Assembly (NCBI RefSeq): GCF_050749805.1
Contig: NZ_CP192738.1
Span: 2,170,001-2,234,000 of the forward strand
Length of the DNA stretch: 64,000 nucleotides
Direction of reading: 5' to 3'
DNA from: Hahella sp018986435
GTDB taxonomy: Bacteria > Pseudomonadota > Gammaproteobacteria > Pseudomonadales > Oleiphilaceae
In this document: one piece after another, positions 7,951 to 17,221 of the stretch
How the letters are laid out: every line of letters starts with the position of its first letter
How positions within the stretch are numbered: position 1 is the stretch's first letter
Made by a program: the position numbers and the translations under genes
Notes under the pieces: generated by a model
Databases searched by the model: none
What the model saw: only the letters and a program-made list of their open reading frames with translations
Told to the model about the DNA's origin: nothing

Positions 7951-9336
7951 ATGATGCAGAATAAAAAAGTACTGCTTGGAAGCTTATTGCTGTTTTCCTT
8001 ATACGCCGCCTGCGCAGGGGCGGCCGTCAGTCCCGCTGAAGCCAAAAAACTAACGGGAGAGCTCACTCCTTTCGGCGCAATTCGCGAAGGCAATGGCGCT
8101 GACATTCCCCGTTGGGAAGGGGGGATTACTCAACCTCCGAAAGAATATCAGCGGGAGGGGCAGCACCATCCGGACCCCTTTAAAGAAGATAAACCTAAAG
8201 AAGTAATTACAGCCCAGAACTTCACCAAATACGAAAAGTATCTGAGTGAAGGGTTAAAGGCGCTGTTTAAGACTTATCCCACCACATTCAAGATCCCGGT
8301 GTACGTTACCCGACGCTCGCATTCCGCGCCGGACTGGGTGAATCAGAACACCTATGAAAACGCGGTCAAAGCCGATCTGACCAAAGATGGAAATGGCGTT
8401 ACCGGCGCCTATGGCGGCATTCCATTCCCCGTGTTGCATGGTTCGAACGAGCGCAAGGCGTTGCAGGCGATCTGGAACCATCTTACGCGCTGGCGCGGCG
8501 TATTCGTCACCCGTCGCGCATCGGAAACGGCGGTGCAGCGCAACGGCGAGTTCAGTCTGGTTAACTCTCAGCAGGAAGTGTTCTGGAACTTTTATAACCC
8601 GGAAGGCAGCGAAAAGGATCTGAAGAATATCCTGTTCTACTATCTGTCGTTCACCATTTCTCCTGCGCGTCTCGCTGGCGGGGCGGTGTTGGTGCATGAA
8701 ACCCTGGATCAGGTGAAGGAACCCCGCCAGGCATGGGGCTATAACGCCGGGCAACGACGTGTCAGAAGAGCGCCGAATCTGGCCTATGACTCGCCAATCG
8801 CCGCCTCGGACAATCTGCGTACGGCGGATGACACGGATATGTATAACGGCGCTCCGGATCGCTATGACTGGAACTACCTGGGGCTGAAGGAAATGTATAT
8901 TCCTTACAACAGCTATCAAATATCCCAGGTCGGTTTGAAGTATGCGGATGTGCTGGGCGTTTCCCATATCAATCCTGACTACACCCGTTTTGAAAAGCAT
9001 CGGGTGCATGTCATCGAGGCCAAGCTCAAAGCGGGCGAGCGGCATATCTATTCCCGGCGCGTGTTTTATATCGATGAGGACAGCTGGAATATCGCCTTGG
9101 TGGATCAGTACGACGGCCGTGGCGAGCTGTGGCGCGTCAGTATGGCGTTCCTGAAAAACTTCTACGAGCTGCCCTCCACATGGACGGCGTTGGACGTGTT
9201 TTACGATTTGCAGGCGCGCCGGTATCACGTACAGGGCTTGGACAGCGAAGAGCGTTCCACGCGGGTGTTCACCAATGAAGTGCCGGATCGCCGTTACTTC
9301 AGTCCGCAGTCGCTGCGGCGGCGCGGCATACGCTAG
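7951..9336 (+). CDS. DUF1329 family exported protein
   Basis: A 461-residue protein with a clear signal peptide (hydrophobic VLLGSLLLFSLYAACAGAA, predicted cleavage near residue 25), so periplasmic or outer-membrane associated. The rest has the DUF1329 pattern (PFGAIREGNGADIPRWEGG near the N-terminus; RRVFYIDEDSWNIALVDQYD towards the C-terminus), and DUF1329 folds are predicted to resemble LolB/outer-membrane lipoprotein sorting factors. Two adjacent ATG codons (7951, 7954) are possible starts; AGGAATAAGAG is upstream. It heads a three-gene cluster with a YCF48-type protein and an RND exporter. The DUF1302 gene often found with this trio is not upstream here. Confidence 0.85.
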   Translation: MMQNKKVLLGSLLLFSLYAACAGAAVSPAEAKKLTGELTPFGAIREGNGADIPRWEGGITQPPKEYQREGQHHPDPFKEDKPKEVITAQNFTKYEKYLSEGLKALFKTYPTTFKIPVYVTRRSHSAPDWVNQNTYENAVKADLTKDGNGVTGAYGGIPFPVLHGSNERKALQAIWNHLTRWRGVFVTRRASETAVQRNGEFSLVNSQQEVFWNFYNPEGSEKDLKNILFYYLSFTISPARLAGGAVLVHETLDQVKEPRQAWGYNAGQRRVRRAPNLAYDSPIAASDNLRTADDTDMYNGAPDRYDWNYLGLKEMYIPYNSYQISQVGLKYADVLGVSHINPDYTRFEKHRVHVIEAKLKAGERHIYSRRVFYIDEDSWNIALVDQYDGRGELWRVSMAFLKNFYELPSTWTALDVFYDLQARRYHVQGLDSEERSTRVFTNEVPDRRYFSPQSLRRRGIR

Positions 9337-9451
9337 AGCGCTTGCAGTTGGCGCGATAGCGGCTAATTTTTTAAGGGGCGCCGTGAGGCGCAATGTGCAA
9401 AAGGAATAAGTGGGCGTAGACAGTGATGGGCTCAGAAAAAGGCAGGAATAA

Positions 9452-10591
9452 ATGAAGTTAACGACGGTTCTGCGGAAAATGACGTTCGCGTGCGCGTTAT
9501 GTGCGTCGCTGAACTCTCCTTGGTCGCTGGCGGGCGATGTGCTCAGCACTCCGGCAATGAAAACTGAATTGGCGCCCTCCACGTTGCTGGTGGACGTGGT
9601 GAAAGCTGGCGAGCGCCTGGTGGCGGTTGGGCAACGGGGCCATATCATTTATTCCGATGATCAGGGAGGAAGCTGGACGCAGGCCAATTCGCCTGTGTCG
9701 ACATTACTGACCTCCCTGTATTTTGTGGACGCCAAGCAAGGCTGGGCGGTGGGCCACGGCGCAGTGGTGCTGCATACAGAGGATGGCGGCGTCAATTGGA
9801 GCAAGCAGTTTGACGGTGTGGCCGCGAACGAGATGGTTATCGCGCAGGCGCAGAAGCGCGTAGCGAATTTGAAGGCGCAACTGGAAACGGCTCCAGAAGA
9901 GGAGGCGTCAGATCTGGAGTATCAGCTTGAAGACGCCAGCTTTGCTCTTGAAGACGCCATGGCGGATGCAGAAGTCGGCCCGGGCAAGCCTCTGCTAGAC
10001 GTTTGGTTTAAGAATGCGCAGGAAGGTTTTGTTGTCGGCGCCTATGGATTTTTCTTTCATACGGAAGATGGCGGCGCCAGTTGGACCAACTGGGCGCCCA
10101 GGCTGGAAAACACCGAACGCTTTCACTTGAATGCGATTGCGCAGATCACCGGCGGCGCCATGTTTATTGTCGGCGAGGCAGGCTACGTCTTCCGCTCGAC
10201 GGATTTTGGCGAAACCTGGGAAACCCTTGAGTCGCCTTATGACGGCTCACTGTTCGGCGTGAGCGGTAATGGCAACGTTAATGAAGTGTTTGTATTTGGT
10301 CTGCGTGGGCATCTGTTCTATTCCCAGGATTCGGGCTCCACATGGGATCGCGTGGGGGTTGATGTAGAGGAGTCGCTGATGAGCGCTGCGATAGGCGAGG
10401 GTGGCCGCATGGCGGTCGTCGGCAATTCCGGCGTTATGCTGTTAAGCCAGAACTTCGGCGAAGACTTCAAGGTGCATCCGCAGGCGAACCGCCTGGGCTT
10501 GTTGGCGGCGACATTCCTGTCTCCCGACCAATTGTTGCTAGTCGGCGAGGGCGGCGTGAAAGTCCTCAAAAGCATAAGCAAGCTGAACTAG
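9452..10591 (+). CDS. YCF48/BNR-type beta-propeller exported protein
   Basis: This 379-residue protein starts with a signal peptide (cleavage after about residue 27, WSLAGDV) and has repeated aspartate-box-like blades, for example YSDDQGGSWT, HTEDGGVNWS, HTEDGGASWT, RSTDFGETWE and YSQDSGSTWD. These are the repeats of YCF48/photosystem II stability factor-like propellers. An acidic, helix-rich insertion (about residues 130-170, EMVIAQAQKRVANLKAQLE and following) interrupts the propeller and may form a coiled coil. AGGAATAA just before the ATG is a good ribosome site. It lies between the DUF1329 gene and the RND exporter and probably supports the same envelope function. Confidence 0.85.
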   Translation: MKLTTVLRKMTFACALCASLNSPWSLAGDVLSTPAMKTELAPSTLLVDVVKAGERLVAVGQRGHIIYSDDQGGSWTQANSPVSTLLTSLYFVDAKQGWAVGHGAVVLHTEDGGVNWSKQFDGVAANEMVIAQAQKRVANLKAQLETAPEEEASDLEYQLEDASFALEDAMADAEVGPGKPLLDVWFKNAQEGFVVGAYGFFFHTEDGGASWTNWAPRLENTERFHLNAIAQITGGAMFIVGEAGYVFRSTDFGETWETLESPYDGSLFGVSGNGNVNEVFVFGLRGHLFYSQDSGSTWDRVGVDVEESLMSAAIGEGGRMAVVGNSGVMLLSQNFGEDFKVHPQANRLGLLAATFLSPDQLLLVGEGGVKVLKSISKLN

Positions 10592-10642
10592 CCATAGTTC
10601 GATAGCAACCCACAGTAGAATAATCAGACAGGGGAAACTTGA

Positions 10643-13036
10643 ATGTCGAACAAGTTACACGATCAAGGCGATCACTTCATTTTAACGCCGAAGGCGGAGC
10701 CGTGGCTGGAGCGGCTGGTGTTTAACAACCGCCTGATCATTCTTATCGCTTTCCTGGCGATCACCGTTTTCATGGCTTTCAGCGCGGCCAAAATCAAGCC
10801 GGACTCCAGCTTTGAGAGATTGATCCCGCTGGAGCACCCTTACATCCAGAATATGCTTGAGAACAGGGACGACCTGGAGAATCTCGGGAACTCCATTCGT
10901 ATCGCGGTGGCCGTCGAGGAGGGGGATATCTTTACTGATTCCTACATGGAAACTCTGAAGCAGATTACGGATGAAGTGTTTTATCTGCGCGGCGTGGACC
11001 GCTCTGGCGTACGTTCTGTATGGACCCCCAATGTGCGTTGGGTGGAAGTTACCGAGGAAGGTTTTCAGGGCGGAACAGTTATTCCCGATGGGTACAACGG
11101 CAGTCAGGAAAGCCTGGACAAGCTGCGCCAGAATATTTTGCGCTCCGGCGAAGTGGGAAGGCTGGTGGCGGACAATTTCCGCTCAGTCATTATTTATGCG
11201 CCTCTGCTGGAGGTGGACCCGGATACCGGGCAATCGCTGAATTACGAACAATTCTCTCGTGATCTGGAGACGAATATCCGGGAGAAGTTTCAGGCGCAAA
11301 ACCCCAATATTCATATCTACGCCATTGGTTTTGCGAAGAAGCTGGGGGATCTGATCGAAGGCATGCGCTCTGTCGTGTTGTTCTTCCTGGTCGCCATTGT
11401 GCTTACCATCGTGCTGTTGTACTGGTACTCGCGCTGTTGGTCCGGCACTTTGACGCCGGTTCTGGCTTCCATCGTGGCGGTGATCTGGCAGGTCGGGATC
11501 TTGCGTCTGCTGGGATATGGGATTGATCCTTACTCTATTCTGGTGCCGTTTCTGGTGTTCGCTATCGGCATCAGCCATGGCGTACAAATCGTCAACGCAA
11601 TGTCCATTGAGTCGGCTCGTGGGTTTGACGCCACCACTTCCGCGCGTTTGGCGTTCAGGGCGCTGTATATCCCTGGGATGCTGGCGTTGGTGAGCGACGC
11701 GATGGGCTTCCTGACGCTGCTGTTTATTAAGATTGACGTCATCAAGGATCTCGCAGTCACCGCCAGCATTGGCGTAGCGGTGATCATCATCACTAACCTG
11801 GTGTTGCACCCGATTATTCTTTCCTATGTGGGCATCACCAAGTCTGGGATCAAGCATCAGAAGAACCGGGGCGAAGAGCGCGACCGAAAATGGCTGCGCA
11901 TGTCTTATTTCGCACATCCTTCGGTGGCGCGAGTATCTTTGTTGATCGCATTGGTCGGCGCCGGCCTGGGGATTTACTACAAGCAAGGCCTGAAGATCGG
12001 CGATCTGGACAAGGGAGCCGCTGAACTGCGCCCTGACAGCAGATACAACCGAGACAATGACTTTATCATCAACAACTACAGCACCAGCTCGGACGTCATG
12101 GTGGTGATGGTGAAGACGGATAAGGAAAAATGCTCCAGTTATCCGGTCATGAAAGGAATGGATGATCTGCAGTGGGTGCTGGAAAACACGCCTGGCGTCG
12201 AGTCGACCGCCTCGTTGGCGACTGTATCCAAAATCGTCACCAAAGCGCTGAATGAAGGTAACTTCAAGTGGTACGAACTGTCCCGTAATCAGCAGATTAT
12301 CAACTCTTCCATCCAGCGTGCGCCGTCCGGGCTGGTGAACTCTGACTGCAGTATGACGCCCTTGTTGGCTTTCCTGGAGGATCACAAGGCGGAAACCTTG
12401 CAGCGGGTGGTGGACACCATAGAGGCCTTCTCACGCGAGAACGCCAATGACGACTACCAATTGCTGCTGGCGGCGGGCAACGCCGGCGTGGATGCGGCCA
12501 CGAACCAGGTTATTTCCAAAGCCAAGGACCTGATGCTGATCTTCGTTTACTCGGTGGTCAGCGTACTCTGTTTTGTCACGTTCCGTTCTATCCGCGCGGT
12601 GTTGTGTATCGTTGTACCCCTTGGCTTGACCTCAATCCTGTGCGAAGCGCTGATGACGCAGATGGGGATTGGCATCAAAGTTGAAACTTTGCCGGTGATT
12701 GCACTGGGAGTGGGCATTGGCGTGGATTACGGCATCTATATCTACACCAAGTTTGAACACTATATCCTGGAAGGCAAAAGCTTGCAGGATGCGTATTTCG
12801 AAACGTTGCGCTCCACGGGTAAGGCGGTGATGTTTACGGGGATTACGCTGGCGATTGGCGTATGCACCTGGATATTCTCGCCCATCAAACTGCAGGCGAA
12901 TATGGGGCTGTTACTGTTCTTTATGTTCCTCTGGAACATGGTTGGCGCATTGTGGCTGCTGCCGGCATTGGCCCGTTTTCTGCTTAATCCAGAGAAGATG
13001 GTCGCCAAGGCGAAAGCCGCGGAAGGGGGCGTTTGA
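10643..13036 (+). CDS. RND superfamily exporter (MMPL type)
   Basis: A 797-residue inner-membrane protein with the two-fold RND layout: one helix near residues 30-50, a periplasmic loop, a bundle of helices from about 240 to 400, a second helix near 430-450, another periplasmic loop, and a final bundle from about 630 to 780. Length and layout fit the MMPL/sterol-sensing subset rather than the 1,000-residue AcrB type, so lipid or hydrophobic-molecule transport is a reasonable guess. No membrane-fusion partner or TolC-type channel is encoded nearby. It follows the YCF48-type gene by 51 bases with CAGGGGAAA as ribosome site. A hairpin with T-rich tail ends the cluster. Confidence 0.88.
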   Translation: MSNKLHDQGDHFILTPKAEPWLERLVFNNRLIILIAFLAITVFMAFSAAKIKPDSSFERLIPLEHPYIQNMLENRDDLENLGNSIRIAVAVEEGDIFTDSYMETLKQITDEVFYLRGVDRSGVRSVWTPNVRWVEVTEEGFQGGTVIPDGYNGSQESLDKLRQNILRSGEVGRLVADNFRSVIIYAPLLEVDPDTGQSLNYEQFSRDLETNIREKFQAQNPNIHIYAIGFAKKLGDLIEGMRSVVLFFLVAIVLTIVLLYWYSRCWSGTLTPVLASIVAVIWQVGILRLLGYGIDPYSILVPFLVFAIGISHGVQIVNAMSIESARGFDATTSARLAFRALYIPGMLALVSDAMGFLTLLFIKIDVIKDLAVTASIGVAVIIITNLVLHPIILSYVGITKSGIKHQKNRGEERDRKWLRMSYFAHPSVARVSLLIALVGAGLGIYYKQGLKIGDLDKGAAELRPDSRYNRDNDFIINNYSTSSDVMVVMVKTDKEKCSSYPVMKGMDDLQWVLENTPGVESTASLATVSKIVTKALNEGNFKWYELSRNQQIINSSIQRAPSGLVNSDCSMTPLLAFLEDHKAETLQRVVDTIEAFSRENANDDYQLLLAAGNAGVDAATNQVISKAKDLMLIFVYSVVSVLCFVTFRSIRAVLCIVVPLGLTSILCEALMTQMGIGIKVETLPVIALGVGIGVDYGIYIYTKFEHYILEGKSLQDAYFETLRSTGKAVMFTGITLAIGVCTWIFSPIKLQANMGLLLFFMFLWNMVGALWLLPALARFLLNPEKMVAKAKAAEGGV

Positions 13037-13077
13037 CACGTCAGACGATATAGTCGTCGTATATCTCTGTAACGAAC

Positions 13078-13101
13078 GGGCCCGGTCAAGGGCCCTTCTT
13101 T
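13078..13101 (+). terminator. Probable intrinsic terminator after RND gene
   Basis: GGGCCC at 13078-13083 and 13090-13095 form a short GC-only stem with a 6-base loop, followed by TTCTTT. It is about 40 bases after the exporter stop codon. Confidence 0.55.
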
Positions 13102-13222
13102 GACTATAATTAATTGGTAAGCGTCTGGAATTGAATAGTAAATTGGGTTGTAAAGCGGCTTGCGGGCCTATACATCACCCGGTTTACGTAAAGCAGTCTT
13201 GAAAGCAGGTACTCATCTCCCA

Positions 13223-14206
13223 ATGCCATTGATTAACGCTATGCTGCGCTTCTTGGTTCTGAGCATTGCAGCGCTATGCGCCACATTGACGTATTCCGCA
13301 GACACGCCTTCTCACATCAGTATCGCTACCGGCAATGAAACCGGAGTGTATTTTCCTACCGGCGGCGCAATTTGTCGGTTGGTGAACAAGTCCAGTAAGG
13401 AATATGGCTTTCGCTGCTTCGTTGAGAGCACGGACGGGTCGCCCTACAACCTGCGCGCATTACGCGCCGGTGAAGTGGACTTCGCAGTTGTGCAGTCCGA
13501 CTGGCAATTTCATGCCTACCATGGCAGCAGTATTTTCAAAGAAGCAGGACCTCATAAGGAGCTACGCTCCGTGTTCGCTATCCACCCGGAGGCGTTTACC
13601 ATCGTGGCGCGTAAAGACGCCAATGTGAAAAGTTTTAAGGACTTGAAGGGTAAGCGGGTCAATGTGGGTAATGAAGGATCTGGCCAGCGTGGCACCATGG
13701 AAGTGCTGATGAATGCGTATGGCTGGTCCCTCAATGATTTCAAGTCCGCCTCGGAAATCAAGGCTATCGAACAACCGAGAGCGCTATGTTCCGGCCAGAT
13801 TGACGTAATGCTATATATCGTGGGCCATCCAAGCGGCGCAGTGAAAGAGGCGACAACTCTGTGCGACAGCGTGCTGGTGTCGGTGGAAGGTGACGAAATC
13901 GACAAGCTCATTCGCGCCAACACTTACTATCGCCGCGCTGTGGTGCCCGGTGGAATGTATCGGGGTAATGAGCGGGACGTGAACACCTTCGGTGTTGGCG
14001 CTACCTTTGTGACGACGACGGCGGTGTCCGATGAGGTGGTCTACAGTGTGGTTAAGGCGGTGTTCGAGAACTTCGATCTGTTTCGACGCTTGCATCCCGC
14101 GCTGGCTAATCTGAAGAAAGAACAGATGATCTTCGATAGTCTGACCGCGCCGCTGCACGCCGGCGCTGAAAAATACTATCGGGAAATGGGCATGATCGGT
14201 AACTGA
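13223..14206 (+). CDS. TAXI family TRAP transporter solute-binding protein
   Basis: The product (327 residues from ATG 13223) has a signal peptide (LRFLVLSIAALCATLTYSA) and then the TAXI signature: ISIATGNETGVYFPTGGAIC, LRAGEVDFAVVQSDWQFHAY and a central region with VNVGNEGSGQRGTME. It should bind a small carboxylate or glutamate-like ligand in the periplasm. No TRAP membrane component is encoded next to it, so it is an orphan receptor. The start is uncertain: TTG 13160, ATG 13223 and ATG 13241 are in frame, and none has a strong ribosome site. Confidence 0.85.
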   Translation: MPLINAMLRFLVLSIAALCATLTYSADTPSHISIATGNETGVYFPTGGAICRLVNKSSKEYGFRCFVESTDGSPYNLRALRAGEVDFAVVQSDWQFHAYHGSSIFKEAGPHKELRSVFAIHPEAFTIVARKDANVKSFKDLKGKRVNVGNEGSGQRGTMEVLMNAYGWSLNDFKSASEIKAIEQPRALCSGQIDVMLYIVGHPSGAVKEATTLCDSVLVSVEGDEIDKLIRANTYYRRAVVPGGMYRGNERDVNTFGVGATFVTTTAVSDEVVYSVVKAVFENFDLFRRLHPALANLKKEQMIFDSLTAPLHAGAEKYYREMGMIGN

Positions 14207-14235
14207 TCGTCGAGTCTGTTTCCCCAAGGCCGACC

Positions 14236-14982
14236 TTAGCGTCGGCGCAGAGCTTTTTTACGTATGTTGTCCCAGAGCAGCTGATAGGCGAGGGTGGCCG
14301 GCGACCTGGGCGCAAATACCGGCAAGGGCTCGCGAAACTCCCCCATCTTTTCCACATCGCTACAGTAAGGTATAAAGCCGATAGGCGTCTTGCCAAGCGT
14401 TTTTTTGCAGCTGGCGGTGAACTCCTGGTGAATGCTCTTGCGGCGATCAATCATGGTCAACACGGGATACAGCTTGGCCAAATCGATTTTCTTCTGCTCC
14501 ATCATCTCCGACACATGACGATAAGTTTCAAACGACAGATGGGTCGGTATCATTGTGACCAGCACGGCGTCGGCGGCTTTGAGTATGCGTAACGCCAGTT
14601 CCGATAAAGTAGGGGGGCAGTCTAGTACCAGCACGCCGTAAGTCTCGCTTAGCATGGATAACCAGGAGTCGAGCTTGCCTCCGCTGACGCCGGTGAGATT
14701 GACGTCGATATTACGGTTGCTCATATCGGAGGGGATGATATCCAGTCGGTCATAACCTGTTCCCTGAATTAACTCCCCCAGCGCAAGCTTGTCCTTGATC
14801 AGCTTGCTCGCCTTCTTACGCTTGCTGTTCTCAACCTGAAAGTACCAACTCGCCGCCGCTTGGGCGTCAAAGTCCCACAAAAGTGTTGGCTGGCCGCTTC
14901 CGGCGCTGAGATAGGCAATGTTGACGGCGGTGGCGGTTTTTCCTACCCCGCCTTTGAGATTGTATACCGCTATGGTTTTCAT
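14236..14982 (-). CDS. ParA family ATPase (orphan)
   Basis: A 248-residue P-loop ATPase with the deviant Walker A motif KGGVGKTA at residues 9-16, the second motif LLWDFDAQAAASW near 34-46 and the Walker B-like VLVLDCPPTLSEL near 116-128. This is the ParA/MinD/Soj family. No parB or origin lies beside it, and it converges with the TAXI-binding protein gene, so a chromosome-segregation role is not supported by context. Orphan ParA-like proteins often position protein cargo. A GCCGAC/GTCGGC hairpin at 14229-14246 overlaps its 3' end. Confidence 0.85.
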   Translation of the reverse strand: MKTIAVYNLKGGVGKTATAVNIAYLSAGSGQPTLLWDFDAQAAASWYFQVENSKRKKASKLIKDKLALGELIQGTGYDRLDIIPSDMSNRNIDVNLTGVSGGKLDSWLSMLSETYGVLVLDCPPTLSELALRILKAADAVLVTMIPTHLSFETYRHVSEMMEQKKIDLAKLYPVLTMIDRRKSIHQEFTASCKKTLGKTPIGFIPYCSDVEKMGEFREPLPVFAPRSPATLAYQLLWDNIRKKALRRR

Positions 14983-15278
14983 GGAGTCTGATGGCGCCTT
15001 GTTGTTATGGTCGGCTGGAGCCTTTATTAACCGGCGACGACGTTATACTTCCTTGGAGCGCCGGTGAGTGTGGAGAGTCAGGCTTTGCCGACAGGGTTTT
15101 ATAATTCGGTTACTCTGTCAGAGTTATATAGGCTTTAACTGTAAAATCAAGAAACAATCGCATGCCTGAGCGCTTTTGGCGTGGTAACGCAGACGCATAG
15201 TTGCTAGAATCTGTGCCCCTGAAATTTGTGTGCAAGTGGTCTTTGGTATGGACCACCACTGGTGAAGGATAGTTTTTT

Positions 15279-17192
15279 ATGCCCGTAATTACATTGCCTG
15301 ACGGCAGTAAGAGAGAATTTTCCAACCCTGTAACCGTGCTGGATGTCGCTGCCGACATCGGTCCCGGATTGGCCAAAGCCGCCGTGGCGGGTAAAGTGGA
15401 TGGAACACTGGTCGACTGCTCTCATGTTATTGATAAAGACGCCGATCTGGCGATTGTAACGGAGCGGGACCCTGAAGGCGTGGAAGTGATCAGACACTCC
15501 AGCGCCCACTTGCTGGCGATGGCGGTGCAAAGCATTTTTCCCAGTGCACAGGTAACTATCGGTCCGGTTATCGAAGACGGCTTTTATTACGACTTTGCGT
15601 TTGAGCGTCCTTTCACTCCAGACGATCTGGTTAAGATCGAAGAAAAGATGCAGGAATTATCCGACGCCGATTTGCCGGTCACCCGCTCGTTGATGTCTCG
15701 TTCCGAGGCGGTAGAGCTGTTCAAGAAAATGGGTGAAGAATATAAGGTCGAAATCATCGCCAGTATTCCAACCGAAGAAAACCTGTCTTTCTACTCTCAG
15801 GGCGACTTCATTGATTTATGCCGCGGCCCGCACGTTCCCAGCACAGGTAAAATCAAAGCCTTCAAACTGACCAAAGTGGCGGGCGCATACTGGCGTGGCG
15901 ATTCCAACAATGCCATGCTGCAGCGTATTTATGGCACAGCCTGGGGTAACAAGAAGGACCTCAAGGCTTATTTGCACAGAATCGAAGAAGCGGAAAAGCG
16001 CGATCACCGTAAAATCGGTAAAAAACTGGGGCTGTTCCACATGCAGGAAGAGGCGCCAGGCATGGTGTTCTGGCACTCTGACGGCTGGACCTTGTACCAG
16101 GTAATCGAGCAATACATGCGTAAGCAACTGCGCAAGCACGACTACAAAGAAATCAAAACGCCTCAAGTGGTTGAGCGCACTTTGTGGGAGAAGTCCGGAC
16201 ACTGGGAGAAGTTCCGCGACGATATGTTCACCACTCAGTCTGAAGATCGCGACTTCGCCATCAAGCCGATGAACTGCCCCTGTCACGTTCAGGTGTTTAA
16301 TCAAGGGCTTCGCAGCTATCGTGATCTGCCGCTGCGACTGGCCGAGTTCGGTTCCTGTCACCGTAATGAAGCTTCTGGCGCGCTTCACGGCCTGATGCGA
16401 GTGCGTGGTTTCACGCAGGATGATGCACATATTTTCTGTACGGAAGAGCAAATCCAGGAAGAAGTCGGCAAGTTTATAGACTTCCTGCACGAGGTTTATG
16501 CGGACTTCGGCTTCTCTGAGATCATCTACAAGCTGTCCACGCGTCCAGAAAAGCGCGTGGGTTCAGACGAAATCTGGGATAAGTCAGAAAAAGCGCTGGC
16601 TGATGCGCTGGACGCCAAAGGCTTACCTTGGGATGAATTGCCCGGTGAGGGCGCGTTTTACGGTCCGAAGGTTGAGTTTTCACTGAAAGACTGTCTGGGG
16701 CGTCTGTGGCAATGTGGTACTGTGCAGGTGGATTTCTCGATGCCGGGCCGCTTAGGTGCGCAGTACGTATCCGATGAACAGGTCCGAAAAACGCCTGTCA
16801 TGTTGCACCGGGCGATTTTGGGCTCCTTTGAGAGATTTATCGGCATTCTCATCGAGCATTACGAAGGGGCGTTCCCTTCCTGGCTGGCGCCAACTCAAGT
16901 GGCAATCCTCAATATTACCGACAAACAAGCGGATTATTGTAAAAAAATAGGCGAAATCCTGAATGATAAAGGGTTTAGGGTGCGTCTGGACTTGAGAAAC
17001 GAAAAAATCAACTATAAAATTCGCGAGCATACTTTGAACAGAGTCCCCTTTTTGGCAGTGGTCGGGGACAAAGAAGTCGAAACTCAATGTTTAGCTATCC
17101 GGACTCGTCAAGGCGAAGACCTCGGCGTAATGTCCATTTCTGCGTTTGAAGAATTGCTTCAAAATGAAGAAGCCAAACGCAGCCGTAGCTAA
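15279..17192 (+). CDS. thrS: Threonyl-tRNA synthetase
   Basis: A 637-residue class II synthetase charging tRNA-Thr. It has an N-terminal TGS domain (MPVITLPDGSKREF), the editing domain with HSSAHLLAMA near residue 73, and the catalytic core with MNCPCHVQVF and the motif 2 region FGSCHRNEASGALHGLMRVR. AAGGAT precedes the ATG. It opens the classical thrS-infC-rpmI-rplT-pheS-pheT-ihfA cluster; infC starts 29 bases after its stop. In E. coli thrS is autoregulated through operator stem-loops upstream; I did not identify an equivalent structure here. Confidence 0.98.
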   Translation: MPVITLPDGSKREFSNPVTVLDVAADIGPGLAKAAVAGKVDGTLVDCSHVIDKDADLAIVTERDPEGVEVIRHSSAHLLAMAVQSIFPSAQVTIGPVIEDGFYYDFAFERPFTPDDLVKIEEKMQELSDADLPVTRSLMSRSEAVELFKKMGEEYKVEIIASIPTEENLSFYSQGDFIDLCRGPHVPSTGKIKAFKLTKVAGAYWRGDSNNAMLQRIYGTAWGNKKDLKAYLHRIEEAEKRDHRKIGKKLGLFHMQEEAPGMVFWHSDGWTLYQVIEQYMRKQLRKHDYKEIKTPQVVERTLWEKSGHWEKFRDDMFTTQSEDRDFAIKPMNCPCHVQVFNQGLRSYRDLPLRLAEFGSCHRNEASGALHGLMRVRGFTQDDAHIFCTEEQIQEEVGKFIDFLHEVYADFGFSEIIYKLSTRPEKRVGSDEIWDKSEKALADALDAKGLPWDELPGEGAFYGPKVEFSLKDCLGRLWQCGTVQVDFSMPGRLGAQYVSDEQVRKTPVMLHRAILGSFERFIGILIEHYEGAFPSWLAPTQVAILNITDKQADYCKKIGEILNDKGFRVRLDLRNEKINYKIREHTLNRVPFLAVVGDKEVETQCLAIRTRQGEDLGVMSISAFEELLQNEEAKRSRS

Positions 17193-17221
17193 AAATGATT
17201 AATTAACACGGAGAAAACACG

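Noticed and set aside
8254..9648. A 464-codon minus-strand frame opposite the DUF1329 gene.
   Set aside because: Shadow of a high-GC coding strand; no signal peptide, domain or ribosome site of its own.
11183..12385. A 400-codon minus-strand frame opposite the RND exporter gene.
   Set aside because: His/Gln/Arg-rich composition is what the antisense of a membrane-protein gene produces; no motif.
14229..14256. Hairpin GCCGAC/GTCGGC followed by GCAGAGC and a T-run, as a terminator for the TAXI-protein gene.
   Set aside because: The T-run is seven bases away from the stem and lies inside the ParA coding region, so I could not support it as a terminator.
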